Origin: Buttiauxella brennerae ATCC 51605
GTDB taxonomy: Bacteria; Pseudomonadota; Gammaproteobacteria; Enterobacterales; Enterobacteriaceae
Reading direction: 5' to 3'
DNA length: 64,000 nt
Assembly: GCF_001654925.1 (NCBI RefSeq)
Contig: NZ_LXER01000006.1
Coordinates: 620,001-684,000, forward strand
The translations under genes were made by a program, and so were the position numbers. Positions 41,366 through 51,414 of the stretch are shown here, piece after piece (position 1 is the first letter of the stretch; every line of letters starts with the position of its first letter). The notes under the pieces are model-generated. The model did not search any database, was not told the origin of the DNA, and saw nothing but the letters and a program-made list of their open reading frames with translations.

Positions 41366-42333
41366 GACTTGTTTCCTTGTGTTGAGGGCTGCCAGATGCG
41401 GGTGCGAATATCGACTTTCTTAGGCACTAAATGGTTGTCATAAAACAGGTCGGCGGTTTGTTGTTGTTTTGCCGCAGTCTCAGCGCTGACAGGTGTAATG
41501 ACGGTTGGTGGACGGTGATCGAAATAGGTGGCAATAACGTTTTCCGGTAGCCCCATGGTTTTTGCCAGCAACGTCACGCTTGCTTTGCGCTGGCTGCGGG
41601 TCAATGCATCGGCATCGCTAAAGGCTTTCAGAACGTTTTGCAGGAACGGACCGTTTTGTTCGGCATAAGGGCGTGAAGCGAGATAGAACGAACCGGTCTG
41701 ATTCAGTTCACTGCCATCGGTTAACACGCGTACGCCACCGTTCAGCAATGCCGCAGAGTAGTACGGGTCCCAAATCGCCCAGGCGTCAACATTGCCTTGC
41801 TGGAACGCGGCACGCGCATCCGCGGGGGTTAAATAAGCTGGCTGGACATCGGTAAATTTCAGCCCGGCTTTTTGTAGCGCTCTTAACACCAGGTTGTGGG
41901 AGCTGGAACCTTTCTGGAACGCGATTTTATGTCCCTTAAGATCGGCCACCGTTTTCAGTGGGCTATTTTCCGGCACCAGAATCACTTCTGCTTTCGGTTT
42001 TGCCGGTTCAGAACCGACATACACCAGGTCAGCGCCTGCGGCCTGAGCGAAGATAGGCGGAATATCTCCCGTGCTGCCCAGATCGATACTGCCAATGTTC
42101 AGCGCTTCGAGCATTTGTGGGCCTGCCGGGAACTCAATCCACTGGAACTTTGTATTGGGATACTCTTTTTCCAGCAGTTGGTGGCTTTTCGCCAGCACCA
42201 TGCTGACAGAACCTTTTTGATAACCAATACGTAATTGCTCAGGTCCGGTTTCAGCCGCATGAAGCGTGGCGCTCAGACTTAATGTTCCCGCGAGTGCAAG
42301 CCACGGAGCGGTTCGTTTCAGAAAATTAAACAT
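41362..42333 (-). CDS. ssuA: Aliphatic sulfonate-binding periplasmic protein
   Basis: Substrate-binding protein of the SsuABC importer. 323 residues from the ATG at 42333, with AAGGAG seven bases upstream. Signal peptide [17 protein letters not shown].. cleaved near [38 protein letters not shown] and [12 protein letters not shown] are typical. An in-frame opening continues upstream into ssuE but is not the start. The first 8 bp overlap the ssuE stop region. Confidence 0.96.
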   Translation of the reverse strand: MFNFLKRTAPWLALAGTLSLSATLHAAETGPEQLRIGYQKGSVSMVLAKSHQLLEKEYPNTKFQWIEFPAGPQMLEALNIGSIDLGSTGDIPPIFAQAAGADLVYVGSEPAKPKAEVILVPENSPLKTVADLKGHKIAFQKGSSSHNLVLRALQKAGLKFTDVQPAYLTPADARAAFQQGNVDAWAIWDPYYSAALLNGGVRVLTDGSELNQTGSFYLASRPYAEQNGPFLQNVLKAFSDADALTRSQRKASVTLLAKTMGLPENVIATYFDHRPPTVITPVSAETAAKQQQTADLFYDNHLVPKKVDIRTRIWQPSTQGNKS

Positions 42334-42901
42334 GAGCAACTCCTTGCGTCTTAAAAGGGGAGGAGACAATAAAATCCCGGCGGTGCAGTGCCTGCCAGAA
42401 AGTTTCCAGCGAGCTATCAAGACGCTGTTGTAAGTTGTTGCTGAACACCGGTTTGTGCTGGTAATCCGCGATCTGGCTGTCATCAGCAAACACGCCATGC
42501 AGGATTTCCTGAGCTTTGAGCGCATTAAGAACAGGCTTTAGCGCGTAATCGACTGCCAGCATATGTGCCACAGTGCCGCCGGTAGCTAAAGGCAGAACGA
42601 CTTTTTTATCCAGCGCACGCTCAGGCAGCAGGTCGAGCAGCGTTTTCAGCGCACCAGAAAATGAAGCTTTATAAACAGGTGTTGCAATGATCACGCCATC
42701 AGCCTGCTGCAACTGTTCCGTAAGTGCTAATAACGCCGGGCTATCGAAACGCGCATAGAGCAAATCTTCTGGAGCGAAATTGTGTAGATGCCAGTGACAC
42801 ACCTCGATATCCAGAGCGCTGAGTTTTTCGCGGGCGTATTCCAGCAGTGCGCTAGAACGGGATGGGAAGCGCGGGCTTCCAGCAAGGGTAATCACACGCA
42901 T
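42326..42901 (-). CDS. ssuE: NAD(P)H-dependent FMN reductase
   Basis: Flavodoxin-fold reductase supplying FMNH2 to SsuD. 191 residues. FMN phosphate loop [15 protein letters not shown] (5-19) and the [14 protein letters not shown] loop are present. First gene of the ssuEADCB operon, which in E. coli is switched on by Cbl and CysB during sulfate limitation; the 248-bp space to pyrD should hold that promoter, but I cannot identify the binding site by eye. In E. coli K-12 a fimbrial cluster separates ssuE from pyrD; it is absent here. Confidence 0.96.
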   Translation of the reverse strand: MRVITLAGSPRFPSRSSALLEYAREKLSALDIEVCHWHLHNFAPEDLLYARFDSPALLALTEQLQQADGVIIATPVYKASFSGALKTLLDLLPERALDKKVVLPLATGGTVAHMLAVDYALKPVLNALKAQEILHGVFADDSQIADYQHKPVFSNNLQQRLDSSLETFWQALHRRDFIVSSPFKTQGVAHV

Positions 42902-43038
42902 ATTGTTTCCTTATAACTAATTGTTTGCTTTTAGGTAACATTGATAACAATTGAGTGTGATATTCGCGCAGAACTGTTCTTCCACTAAATGATTTATCTG
43001 GAAAACAATTGCTAAAAAACGCATAACAAGGGGATGAG

Positions 43039-43054
43039 AGGGAAACGATTGCGC
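43039..43054 (+). promoter_or_regulatory. PurR-like operator upstream of pyrD
   Basis: AGGGAAACGATTGCGC matches the PurR consensus ACGCAAACGTTTGCGT at 12 of 16 positions, including the central AAACG and the TTGCG arm. It lies about 65 bp upstream of the presumed pyrD start site. PurR repression of pyrD is known in E. coli. Confidence 0.55.
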
Positions 43055-43105
43055 TGATTCAGCCTTTTTTGTCGCAGGTCAATTCCATTCAACGACGTTA
43101 TCGAC

Positions 43106-43149
43106 GATAATACGGCCCCGGTTTGCATACCGGGAATCCAGGAGAGTTC
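43106..43149 (+). promoter_or_regulatory. pyrD promoter with CTP-sensing leader
   Basis: The -10 element GATAAT (43106-43111) is followed 6-8 nt later by the start-site cluster CCCCGG. Messages starting at the upstream C residues can form CCCGGT/ACCGGG (43117-43122 with 43129-43134) near the ribosome site CCAGGAG; messages starting at the G residues cannot. This is the known nucleotide-sensitive start-site switching of pyrC and pyrD in E. coli. The mechanism is inferred here from the conserved layout. Confidence 0.65.
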
Positions 43150-44160
43150 ATGTACTACCCCTTCGTTCGTAAAGCCCTTTTCAAGCTCGATCCAGAGCGC
43201 GCTCATGAAGTGACATTTCAGCAATTGCGTCGTGTATCAGGTACACCACTTGAATGGCTGGTACGGCAAAATGTGCCTTCTAAACCTGTAACATGTATGG
43301 GGTTGACGTTTAAGAACCCGTTAGGCCTGGCCGCAGGTCTGGATAAGAATGGTGAGTGCATTGATGCGCTAGGTGCAATGGGCTTTGGCTCAATTGAAAT
43401 TGGCACCGTAACGCCGCGCCCACAGCCTGGAAATGACAAGCCGCGAATTTTTCGTCTGGTCGAGGCCGAAGGTTTAATCAACCGCATGGGCTTCAATAAC
43501 CATGGCGTTGATAATTTGGTCGAGAATGTCAAAAAATCCCATTTTGATGGGGTACTGGGCATCAACATCGGCAAGAACAAAGACACCCCTGTTGAACAAG
43601 GGAAAGACGACTATCTGATCTGCATGGATAAAATTTATCCTTATGCTGGTTATATAGCGATCAATATTTCATCACCCAATACCCCTGGATTACGCACACT
43701 GCAATATGGTGAAGCGTTAGATGATTTGTTAGCTGCTATCAAAAATAAGCAGCAGGCACTTCAGGAATTGCACCATAAATATGTGCCAGTCGCGGTGAAG
43801 ATCGCGCCGGATCTTTCTGAAGAAGAATTGATCCAGGTGGCTGATAGTTTAGTTCGCCATAATATTGATGGGGTAATTGCGACCAATACGACATTGGATC
43901 GTAGCCTTGTTCAGGGCATGAAATATTGTGATGAAATGGGGGGATTAAGTGGCCGTCCCGTTCAGTTGAAAAGCACAGAAATTATTCGCCGCTTATCACA
44001 AGAATTAAATGGTCGTCTGCCGATTATTGGCGTGGGCGGTATTGATTCGGTGATTGCTGCACGCGAGAAAATGGCAGCAGGTGCTTCTCTGGTACAAATA
44101 TATTCCGGCTTCATATTTAAAGGCCCACCGCTGATCAAAGAAATTATTTCAGGTCTCTAA
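43150..44160 (+). CDS. pyrD: Dihydroorotate dehydrogenase (quinone)
   Basis: Class 2 membrane-associated flavoprotein that oxidizes dihydroorotate to orotate and passes electrons to quinone. 336 residues from the ATG at 43150 (GGAG upstream), as in E. coli. N-terminal amphipathic helices for membrane contact (about 1-30), then the FMN barrel: [22 protein letters not shown] with the catalytic serine of this class, [19 protein letters not shown] phosphate region. Followed by a strong terminator. Confidence 0.97.
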   Translation: MYYPFVRKALFKLDPERAHEVTFQQLRRVSGTPLEWLVRQNVPSKPVTCMGLTFKNPLGLAAGLDKNGECIDALGAMGFGSIEIGTVTPRPQPGNDKPRIFRLVEAEGLINRMGFNNHGVDNLVENVKKSHFDGVLGINIGKNKDTPVEQGKDDYLICMDKIYPYAGYIAINISSPNTPGLRTLQYGEALDDLLAAIKNKQQALQELHHKYVPVAVKIAPDLSEEELIQVADSLVRHNIDGVIATNTTLDRSLVQGMKYCDEMGGLSGRPVQLKSTEIIRRLSQELNGRLPIIGVGGIDSVIAAREKMAAGASLVQIYSGFIFKGPPLIKEIISGL

Positions 44161-44174
44161 GTATATACTTTCGG

Positions 44175-44210
44175 ACAACCAGGGCTTTATTTTCAGCCCT
44201 GGTTGTTTTA
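44175..44210 (+). terminator. Intrinsic terminator after pyrD
   Basis: ACAACCAGGGCT (44175-44186) pairs perfectly with AGCCCTGGTTGT (44195-44206) across an 8-nt loop, followed by TTTTAT. 12-bp stem. Confidence 0.92.
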
Positions 44211-44323
44211 TATTCCGTCATTGTTGCTAATTTGAACATATTGGTCTTTTATTAATGAGGCCATCAACGAGGCGGCGATAAGGATGTTTTAAATCGTGGG
44301 AATAAACGAAAGGGCAAATAAAT

Positions 44324-44866
44324 ATGCGCATTAAACCTGACGATAATTGGCGTTGGTATTATGATGAAGAGCATGATCGAATGATGCTCGATTTAGCCAA
44401 TGGCATGCTTTTCCGTTCGCGTTTCCCTCGCAAAATGCTCACTCCCGATGCCTTTGAAAACAATGGTTTTTGTGTTGATGACGCAGCGCTTTACTTCTCC
44501 TTCGAAGAAAAATGTCGTGACCTGGTATTAAGTAAAGAACAGCGTGCAGAACTGGTCTTAAATGCGCTGGTGGCTATTCGTTATCTCAAGCCGCAAATGC
44601 CAAAAAGCTGGCACTTTCTCTCTCATGGCGACTGTTGGCAGCCGACACCAGGTGATGCCGCTTGTGTGTGGTTGAGCGATGATATGCAGCAGGTGAATCT
44701 GCTGGTGGTAGAAACCGGTGATAACGCCGCACTTTGTTTGTTAGCACAACCCGGTTTGCAACTGGCTGGCCGCACGATGCAGCTTGGTGATGCAATTAAA
44801 GTGATGAATGACAGATTAAGGCCGCAACCGGAAAGTCACGCCCTTAACCTCGATCAGGCCGTTTAA
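44324..44866 (+). CDS. zapC: Cell division protein ZapC
   Basis: Small cytosolic protein that binds and bundles FtsZ filaments at the Z ring. 180 residues, the E. coli length, with the conserved start [20 protein letters not shown]. Divergence from E. coli is concentrated in the last 25 residues. GGGCAAATAA precedes the ATG; its own promoter should lie in 44211-44323. The stop codon overlaps the stop codon of the convergent ycbX (TTAA shared, 44863-44866). Confidence 0.95.
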   Translation: MRIKPDDNWRWYYDEEHDRMMLDLANGMLFRSRFPRKMLTPDAFENNGFCVDDAALYFSFEEKCRDLVLSKEQRAELVLNALVAIRYLKPQMPKSWHFLSHGDCWQPTPGDAACVWLSDDMQQVNLLVVETGDNAALCLLAQPGLQLAGRTMQLGDAIKVMNDRLRPQPESHALNLDQAV

Positions 44867-45975
44867 TTACCTGCTAATTTCACATCGCCCGCTGGAACAC
44901 AGCTACAACACAGTATTGTGCCGTCGTCATTGATCGCGCTTTTCTTCAACGCTTTGACTTCCCCGCTGACTAACTTGATTCGGCAACTCCCGCAGATCCC
45001 AGCCCGGCAAGAGTAGGGTACCCGAATACCTTGTTGTTCCAGCTGCTCCAGCAAAATTTGCTGATTGTTGCCGCGAAATTCTTTTCCCTGCCAGTCAATT
45101 GCCACCATGCTTTCCTGCTGCTGGAAAGGCTCAACGGCTTCTTCGGTTTGCCCTGCGCTATAAACTTTCGCCGGTTTCGTTGCGAGCACTTCGAGTTCAT
45201 CGCCAACACGAATCACCCCGCTGTTGCGTGCAATTAAGTTCTGTCCGAAATCGACATCGCCATTATCCGTTGCAGTACGGAATTTTTGCAGCGTTGCGAG
45301 AGGTTCACCGCTCGGGTGTTTACGGCCACGCTCCGGGCTAACGGTGGTGAAAATACAGCGGCTACAAGGTTTAGCGACATCAAATGTTACGCCGCCAATC
45401 CGCACAACTTGCCAGGTATCTTCGTCCCAGGCTTGTGCGCCAGTGACGACAATATTCGGGCGAAACTGCGTCATTTTTACGCTTGCCGGGCAGCGATTTT
45501 GTAAATCACGCAGCGAGGCTTCATTAGCCAGCAAGAACGGGAAACCATCGGCAAAAGAGAGCGGGACTTCTTCGTGGCGTTTAACGCGGCGCGTTAAAGT
45601 TTCACCCAACCAGCGCAACTGTACCGGGCGTGAGAAGAAACCGCTCAGCCATTGGTTGATATCATCGGGTGCTACCTGGGCTGAGAAATGATTCCCCCAG
45701 ACTTCGGTCGGCTCGGCGTCAGTTTCAAAATCTGCGAAGCGCACGGTGGCTGAGCTGCCGTCTGGTGCGCTCAGAAATAAACCATCGTGGGTAATTGCCG
45801 GAGTGAACAACACCATTTGCGGAAACTGGCGGGCAGTAATAAAAGTTCCGTCAGATTCTGTCACCATAAAAATGCGATCAAAAGCTAAACCGCTGGTGGT
45901 CGCTTGTGCATGGGAGAGGGCCAACCCGCGCATCGATTTCACCGGGTGAATATAAAGCTGGGATAGGGTGATCAT
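44863..45975 (-). CDS. ycbX: MOSC-domain [2Fe-2S] protein YcbX
   Basis: 370 residues. N-terminal MOSC beta-barrel domain ([11 protein letters not shown]), MOSC core to about 265 with the molybdenum-binding cysteine in [11 protein letters not shown], then a C-terminal plant-type ferredoxin domain: C323, C328, C331 in CRAGICGSC and a later cysteine in CCSC (356-359). In E. coli it works with the molybdenum cofactor to reduce N-hydroxylated bases such as 6-hydroxylaminopurine. Convergent with zapC; divergent from rlmL, with promoters in 45976-46098. Confidence 0.94.
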   Translation of the reverse strand: MITLSQLYIHPVKSMRGLALSHAQATTSGLAFDRIFMVTESDGTFITARQFPQMVLFTPAITHDGLFLSAPDGSSATVRFADFETDAEPTEVWGNHFSAQVAPDDINQWLSGFFSRPVQLRWLGETLTRRVKRHEEVPLSFADGFPFLLANEASLRDLQNRCPASVKMTQFRPNIVVTGAQAWDEDTWQVVRIGGVTFDVAKPCSRCIFTTVSPERGRKHPSGEPLATLQKFRTATDNGDVDFGQNLIARNSGVIRVGDELEVLATKPAKVYSAGQTEEAVEPFQQQESMVAIDWQGKEFRGNNQQILLEQLEQQGIRVPYSCRAGICGSCRIKLVSGEVKALKKSAINDDGTILCCSCVPAGDVKLAGN

Positions 45976-46098
45976 GATGCGCTCGCACTCCTTGCATAAA
46001 TGAATAAAAAAAGAATATAAGAGGCCAACTTTATGACATGCGTGGCAGATTGGCTATAATGCGCCACAATTTTCTTTTTACACCTGATAAGTGACGAT

Positions 46099-48216
46099 AT
46101 GAATTCTCTGTTTGCCAGTACGGCGCGTGGGCTTGAAGAGCTATTAAAAACTGAACTGGAGGGCCTTGGTGCGCAAGCATGCCAGGTGGTTCAGGGCGGC
46201 GTACATTACCAGGGGGACTCACGTCTGCTCTATCAAAGCCTGATGTGGAGCCGCCTTGCGTCCCGCATCCTGCTGCCATTAAACGAATGCAGTGTTTATA
46301 GCGACCTGGATTTGTACCTCGGCGTACAAACCATCGACTGGCCTGCATTGTTTGGCCCGGATGCCACCTTCGCGGTGCATTTCAGCGGCCTGAACGACGT
46401 TATTCGTAACAGCCAGTACGGCGCATTAAAAGTGAAGGATGCGATTGTCGACTCCTTTACCCGCAAAAATTTGCCGCGCCCGAACGTGGAGCGTGAACAG
46501 CCAGACCTGCGTATTAATGTCTGGTTGAATAAAGACACCGCCAGTATCGCACTCGATTTGAGTGGCGAAGGCCTGCATCAGCGTGGTTACCGCGACAGCA
46601 CCGGTGCTGCCCCAATCAAAGAAACTCTGGCATCAGCCATTGTCATGCGTTCAGGCTGGCAGCCGGGTACTCCGCTGCTGGATCCAATGTGTGGTTCAGG
46701 TACGTTGCTGATTGAAGCGGCAATGATTGCGACCGATCGCGCTCCTGGTTTGCATCGCAAACACTGGGGCTTCCTGGGCTGGGCGAATCACGATGTGGAT
46801 CTGTGGAAAGAGATCACCACTGAAGCACAGGTTCGTGCACGCAAAGGCCTGGGCGAATATACCTCTCGTTTCTATGGCTCAGATAATGATTCACGCGTTA
46901 TCGAACGCGCCCGCGCCAACACCCGCCGCGCAGGCCTGGCTGATATCATCAGCTATGAAGTGAGAGATGTTGCTAAATTAGATAACCCGCTGCCAGAAGG
47001 CCCTACAGGTACCGTTATCAGCAACCCTCCATACGGTGAGCGTCTGGACAGCGAACCTGCACTGATTGCTTTGCACAGCCTGTTAGGCCGTAACATGAAG
47101 AGCCATTTCGGCGGCTGGAACCTGTCACTGTTTAGCGCCTCGCCGGATTTGCTCAGCTGCCTGCAACTGCGTGCCGATCGCCAGTTTAAAGCGAAGAACG
47201 GCCCGCTGGATTGTGTGCAGAAAAACTATCAATTATCTGCCACCAGCGCGGGTGCGCAATCAGGCCAGATTGCTGATGATTACGCGAACCGTCTGCGCAA
47301 AAATATCAAAAAACTCGACAAATGGGCGCGCCAGGAAGGCATCGAATGCTACCGAATTTACGACGCCGATTTGCCAGACTATAACGTTGCTGTTGACCGC
47401 TACGGCGAGTGGGTTGTGGTGCAGGAATATGCGCCACCGAAAACCGTTGATGCCAACAAAGCGCGTCAGCGTCTGTTTGATGTGATTGCTGCAACTATGT
47501 CGGTACTGGAATTGCCATCCAACCGACTGATCCTGAAAACCCGTGAGCGTCAGAAAGGGAATAGTCAGTATCAGAAAATGGATGAGAAGGGCGACTTCAT
47601 GGAAGTGAGCGAATATAACGCTCGCTTGTGGGTCAACCTGACTGATTACCTGGACACCGGTTTGTTCCTCGACCACCGTATCGCACGTCAAATGCTGGGC
47701 AAAATGAGCAAAGGGAAAGACTTCCTTAACTTGTTCGCTTATACCGGCAGTGCAACCGTACATGCGGGTCTGGGCGGCGCTAAAACCACCACCACCGTGG
47801 ATATGTCGCGCACTTACCTCGAATGGGCTGAGCGTAACTTGCGTCTCAATGGTTTGAGCGGCCGTGCTCACCGCCTGATTCAGGCTGATTGCCTGGGCTG
47901 GTTGCGTGAAACCGATGAACAGTTTGACCTTATTTTCATCGACCCACCGACGTTCTCAAACTCAAAACGTATGGAAGAATCTTTTGATGTCCAGCGTGAC
48001 CATTTAGTGCTGATGAAAGACCTCAAGCGTCTGTTACGCCAGGGTGGCACTATTATGTTCTCCAACAACAAACGTGGCTTCAAAATGGACTTTGACGGGT
48101 TGGCTAACCTGGGCCTGAACGCTCAGGAAATCACGCAGAAAACCCAGTCGCAAGACTTCGCCCGTAATCGTCAAATTCATAACTGCTGGCTCGTTACTCA
48201 TGTAGCCAAGGATTAA
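46099..48216 (+). CDS. rlmL: Bifunctional 23S rRNA methyltransferase RlmKL
   Basis: Fusion enzyme that makes m2G2445 (N-terminal RlmL part) and m7G2069 (C-terminal RlmK part) in helix 74 of 23S rRNA. 705 residues (E. coli 702). Order: ferredoxin-like plus THUMP domain (about 1-155), RlmL Rossmann domain with [14 protein letters not shown] and the NPPYGER catalytic motif, then RlmK Rossmann domain with [14 protein letters not shown] and [13 protein letters not shown]. Five bases upstream of uup, so the two are co-transcribed. Confidence 0.97.
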   Translation: MNSLFASTARGLEELLKTELEGLGAQACQVVQGGVHYQGDSRLLYQSLMWSRLASRILLPLNECSVYSDLDLYLGVQTIDWPALFGPDATFAVHFSGLNDVIRNSQYGALKVKDAIVDSFTRKNLPRPNVEREQPDLRINVWLNKDTASIALDLSGEGLHQRGYRDSTGAAPIKETLASAIVMRSGWQPGTPLLDPMCGSGTLLIEAAMIATDRAPGLHRKHWGFLGWANHDVDLWKEITTEAQVRARKGLGEYTSRFYGSDNDSRVIERARANTRRAGLADIISYEVRDVAKLDNPLPEGPTGTVISNPPYGERLDSEPALIALHSLLGRNMKSHFGGWNLSLFSASPDLLSCLQLRADRQFKAKNGPLDCVQKNYQLSATSAGAQSGQIADDYANRLRKNIKKLDKWARQEGIECYRIYDADLPDYNVAVDRYGEWVVVQEYAPPKTVDANKARQRLFDVIAATMSVLELPSNRLILKTRERQKGNSQYQKMDEKGDFMEVSEYNARLWVNLTDYLDTGLFLDHRIARQMLGKMSKGKDFLNLFAYTGSATVHAGLGGAKTTTTVDMSRTYLEWAERNLRLNGLSGRAHRLIQADCLGWLRETDEQFDLIFIDPPTFSNSKRMEESFDVQRDHLVLMKDLKRLLRQGGTIMFSNNKRGFKMDFDGLANLGLNAQEITQKTQSQDFARNRQIHNCWLVTHVAKD

Positions 48217-48221
48217 TTGTC

Positions 48222-50129
48222 ATGTCATTAATTAGTATGCACGGTGCATGGTTGTCATTTAGTGACGCACCGTTGTTAGATAACACTGAACTTCATATTG
48301 AAGAAAACGAACGCGTTTGTCTGGTTGGCCGTAACGGCGCAGGCAAATCTACACTGATGAAAATCCTGAATCGTGAAGTTCCGTTAGATGACGGTCGCAT
48401 GATTTACGAACAAGATCTGATCGTTGCGCGTTTGCAGCAAGATCCTCCACGTAACGTGGCGGGCACGGTTTATGATTTCGTTGCCGAAGGCGTTGAAGAG
48501 CAGGCTGAGCATCTCAAGGCTTATCACGATATTTCCCATAAAGTGATGACCGATCCGAGTGACAAAAATCTCAATGAGATGGCGCGTATTCAGGAGATTC
48601 TGGATAACCAAAATCTCTGGCAGCTGGAAAGCCGCATCAATGAAGTGCTGCTGCAGTTAGGCCTGGATGCGGATACTGAGCTGTCAGCACTTTCCGGTGG
48701 CTGGTTGCGTAAAGCGGCGCTGGGCCGTGCGTTGGTCTGCTCACCGCGTGTTCTGTTGCTTGATGAACCAACGAACCACCTGGATATAGAAGCTATCGAC
48801 TGGCTCGAAGGCTTCCTGAAAGATTTCCAGGGCAGCATCGTGTTTATTTCCCACGACCGTTCATTCATTCGCAATATGGCGACCCGCATTGTCGATCTTG
48901 ATCGTGGCAAACTGGTTTCTTACCCGGGCAATTACGATCAATACCTGTTGGCGAAAGAAGAAGCGCTGCGCGTTGAAGATCTGCAAAACGCCGAGTTCGA
49001 TCGCAAACTGGCCCAGGAAGAAGTCTGGATCCGCCAGGGTATCAAAGCGCGCCGTACACGTAACGAAGGCCGTGTGCGTGCACTGAAAGCGATGCGTAAC
49101 GAACGCAGTGCGCGCCGTGAAGTGCTGGGTAGCGCCAAAATGCAGGTCGAAGAGGCTGCTCGCTCAGGTAAAATCGTCTTCGAGATGGAAGATGTTTGCT
49201 ACAGCATTGGCGAACGCGCACTGGTAAAAGACTTCTCCGCTCAGGTTCAGCGCAGCGACAAAATCGCGCTGGTTGGGCCAAACGGTTGTGGCAAAACTAC
49301 ACTGCTGAAACTGATGCTCGACCAATTGCAGGCCGACAGTGGCCGTGTACATTGCGGCACCAAACTGGAAGTAGCGTACTTTGACCAGCACCGTGCAGAG
49401 CTTGATCCAGACCGCACCGTGATGGACAACCTTGCGGAAGGCAAGCAAGAAGTGATGGTGAACGGTAAGCCGCGCCATGTTCTGGGCTACTTGCAGGACT
49501 TCTTGTTCCATCCAAAACGCGCGATGACACCTGTACGTGCGTTGTCTGGTGGTGAGCGCAACCGTCTGTTACTTGCCCGCTTATTCCTAAAACCAAGTAA
49601 CCTGTTGATTCTCGATGAACCGACAAACGATCTGGATGTCGAAACGCTTGAATTGCTGGAAGAGCTGATTGATGGTTACCAGGGCACCGTTATGCTGGTG
49701 AGCCACGATCGTCAATTTGTGGATAACACCGTTACCGAATGCTGGATTTTTGAAGGCGAAGGTAAAATTGGCCGTTACGTTGGCGGTTACCATGATGCGA
49801 AAGGTCAGCAGTCTTCTGCTCAATCGTTGCGCCAATCTGTGGCAGAAAAAGCGCAAAACAATCAGCCCGCAAAAGCGGAAGTTGTTAAACGCGCAGCTAG
49901 CAAGCTAAGCTATAACTTGCAACGCGAGTTAGAGCAATTACCACAACGTCTTGAAGAACTTGAAGCAGAACTGGAACTCATCCAGGCGAAGGTCGGCGAT
50001 GCTGAGTTTTTTAACCAGCCACACGATGTCACGCAAAAAACATTGAGCGACCTGTCTACAGCGGAAAAGGCACTGGAAGAAGCTTTTGAACGTTGGGAAT
50101 ATCTTGAAGCTCTGAAAAACGGCGCGTAA
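48222..50129 (+). CDS. uup: ABC-F ATPase Uup
   Basis: Soluble ATPase of the ABC-F family linked to ribosomes and to branched DNA intermediates; loss raises precise transposon excision in E. coli. 635 residues. Two nucleotide-binding domains: Walker A GRNGAGKST (36-44) with LSGGWLRKA and LLLDEPTNHLD, and GPNGCGKTT (about 352) with LSGGERNRL and LILDEPTNDLD. A charged linker joins them, and the last about 85 residues form the coiled-coil DNA-binding tail (QRELEQLPQRLEELEAELEL). Starts 5 bp after rlmL; 16 bp before pqiA. Confidence 0.97.
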   Translation: MSLISMHGAWLSFSDAPLLDNTELHIEENERVCLVGRNGAGKSTLMKILNREVPLDDGRMIYEQDLIVARLQQDPPRNVAGTVYDFVAEGVEEQAEHLKAYHDISHKVMTDPSDKNLNEMARIQEILDNQNLWQLESRINEVLLQLGLDADTELSALSGGWLRKAALGRALVCSPRVLLLDEPTNHLDIEAIDWLEGFLKDFQGSIVFISHDRSFIRNMATRIVDLDRGKLVSYPGNYDQYLLAKEEALRVEDLQNAEFDRKLAQEEVWIRQGIKARRTRNEGRVRALKAMRNERSARREVLGSAKMQVEEAARSGKIVFEMEDVCYSIGERALVKDFSAQVQRSDKIALVGPNGCGKTTLLKLMLDQLQADSGRVHCGTKLEVAYFDQHRAELDPDRTVMDNLAEGKQEVMVNGKPRHVLGYLQDFLFHPKRAMTPVRALSGGERNRLLLARLFLKPSNLLILDEPTNDLDVETLELLEELIDGYQGTVMLVSHDRQFVDNTVTECWIFEGEGKIGRYVGGYHDAKGQQSSAQSLRQSVAEKAQNNQPAKAEVVKRAASKLSYNLQRELEQLPQRLEELEAELELIQAKVGDAEFFNQPHDVTQKTLSDLSTAEKALEEAFERWEYLEALKNGA

Positions 50130-50145
50130 CACAAGGAGACACGAT

Positions 50146-51414
50146 ATGTGTGCCACGCATAACCATCGTTCACACATATTGTGCTCACAATGTGACTTAC
50201 TGGTAGCTCTACCAGTACTGGAAGACGGCCATAAGGCCGTCTGTCCACGTTGCGGTACAACCCTGATTACTCAGTGGTCCTCACCACGTCAACGCCCTAC
50301 AGCTTATGCGCTGGCAGCCCTTTTTATGCTGCTGCTGGCCAATCTCTTTCCCTTCATCAATATGAAAGTCGCGGGTATCAGTAGTGAAGTGTCGCTACTG
50401 GAAATACCAGGCGTGATGTTCAATGAAGACTATGCCAGCCTTGGCACCTTCTTTATGGCATTCGTGCAAGCGGTGCCGACGTTCTGTTTAGTGACTATCC
50501 TGCTATTGGTTAACCGCATGGCTATGCCGGAGCGGTTGCAACGCTGGCTGGCCCGCATTCTGTTTCAGTTAAAATCCTGGGGCATGGCAGAAATTTTTCT
50601 CGCGGGTGTGCTGGTGAGTTTTGTCAAACTGATGGCATACGGCGACATCGGCGTTGGCAGTAGCTTTGTTCCGTGGTGCCTGTTTTGCGTATTACAGTTA
50701 CGGGCTTTCCAGTGTGTTGATAGACGCTGGCTGTGGGACGACATTACAGAAGCGCCAGTGCTGTCTACGCCACTTAAAGTGGGTGTTTCCGGGATTCGTC
50801 AGGGTCTGCGTTCCTGTTCATGCTGCACGGCAATCGTGCCTGCGGATCAGGAAGTTTGCCCGCGCTGTGAAACCAAAGGCTATGTCCGCAGACGCCACAG
50901 TTTGCAATGGACGCTCGCCCTGTTACTGACGTCAATCATGCTTTATCTGCCCGCGAATATATTACCCATCATGATTACCGAAGTGTTGGGTAGCAAAATT
51001 CCGTCAACGATTATTGCCGGGGTTATCTTGTTGTGGAGCGAAGGCTCTTATCCGGTCGCTGGGGTGATTTTCATCGCCAGTATTCTGGTACCAACACTCA
51101 AAATGTTGGCGATCGCATGGTTGTGTTGGGATGCCAAAGGCCATGGGCGTCGTGACAGTGAAAGAATGCATTTAATCTACGAGGTGGTCGAGTTTGTCGG
51201 GCGCTGGTCGATGATAGATGTTTTCGTGATTGCAGTTCTGTCGGCTCTGGTACGAATAGGTGGGTTGATGAGCATCTATCCCGCTATTGGTGCCGTAATG
51301 TTTGCATTAGTGGTTATTTTGACAATGTTTGCAGCGATGACCTTTGACCCTCGCTTGTCCTGGGATCGCGCACCGGATTCAACTCATGAGGAGTCGTCTG
51401 AGCATGGAAAATAA
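50146..51414 (+). CDS. pqiA: Intermembrane transport protein PqiA
   Basis: Inner-membrane partner of the PqiB MCE tunnel, which links inner and outer membranes for lipid movement. 422 residues. Two repeats, each a zinc-ribbon-like CxxC pair followed by about four transmembrane helices: C13/C16 with C33/C36, and C224/C227 with C238/C241. AAGGAGACACGAT gives a strong ribosome site. Overlaps pqiB by 11 bp. In E. coli the operon is induced by paraquat through SoxS; I did not find a clear soxbox here, and the genes may also be read from rlmL-uup. Confidence 0.95.
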   Translation: MCATHNHRSHILCSQCDLLVALPVLEDGHKAVCPRCGTTLITQWSSPRQRPTAYALAALFMLLLANLFPFINMKVAGISSEVSLLEIPGVMFNEDYASLGTFFMAFVQAVPTFCLVTILLLVNRMAMPERLQRWLARILFQLKSWGMAEIFLAGVLVSFVKLMAYGDIGVGSSFVPWCLFCVLQLRAFQCVDRRWLWDDITEAPVLSTPLKVGVSGIRQGLRSCSCCTAIVPADQEVCPRCETKGYVRRRHSLQWTLALLLTSIMLYLPANILPIMITEVLGSKIPSTIIAGVILLWSEGSYPVAGVIFIASILVPTLKMLAIAWLCWDAKGHGRRDSERMHLIYEVVEFVGRWSMIDVFVIAVLSALVRIGGLMSIYPAIGAVMFALVVILTMFAAMTFDPRLSWDRAPDSTHEESSEHGK

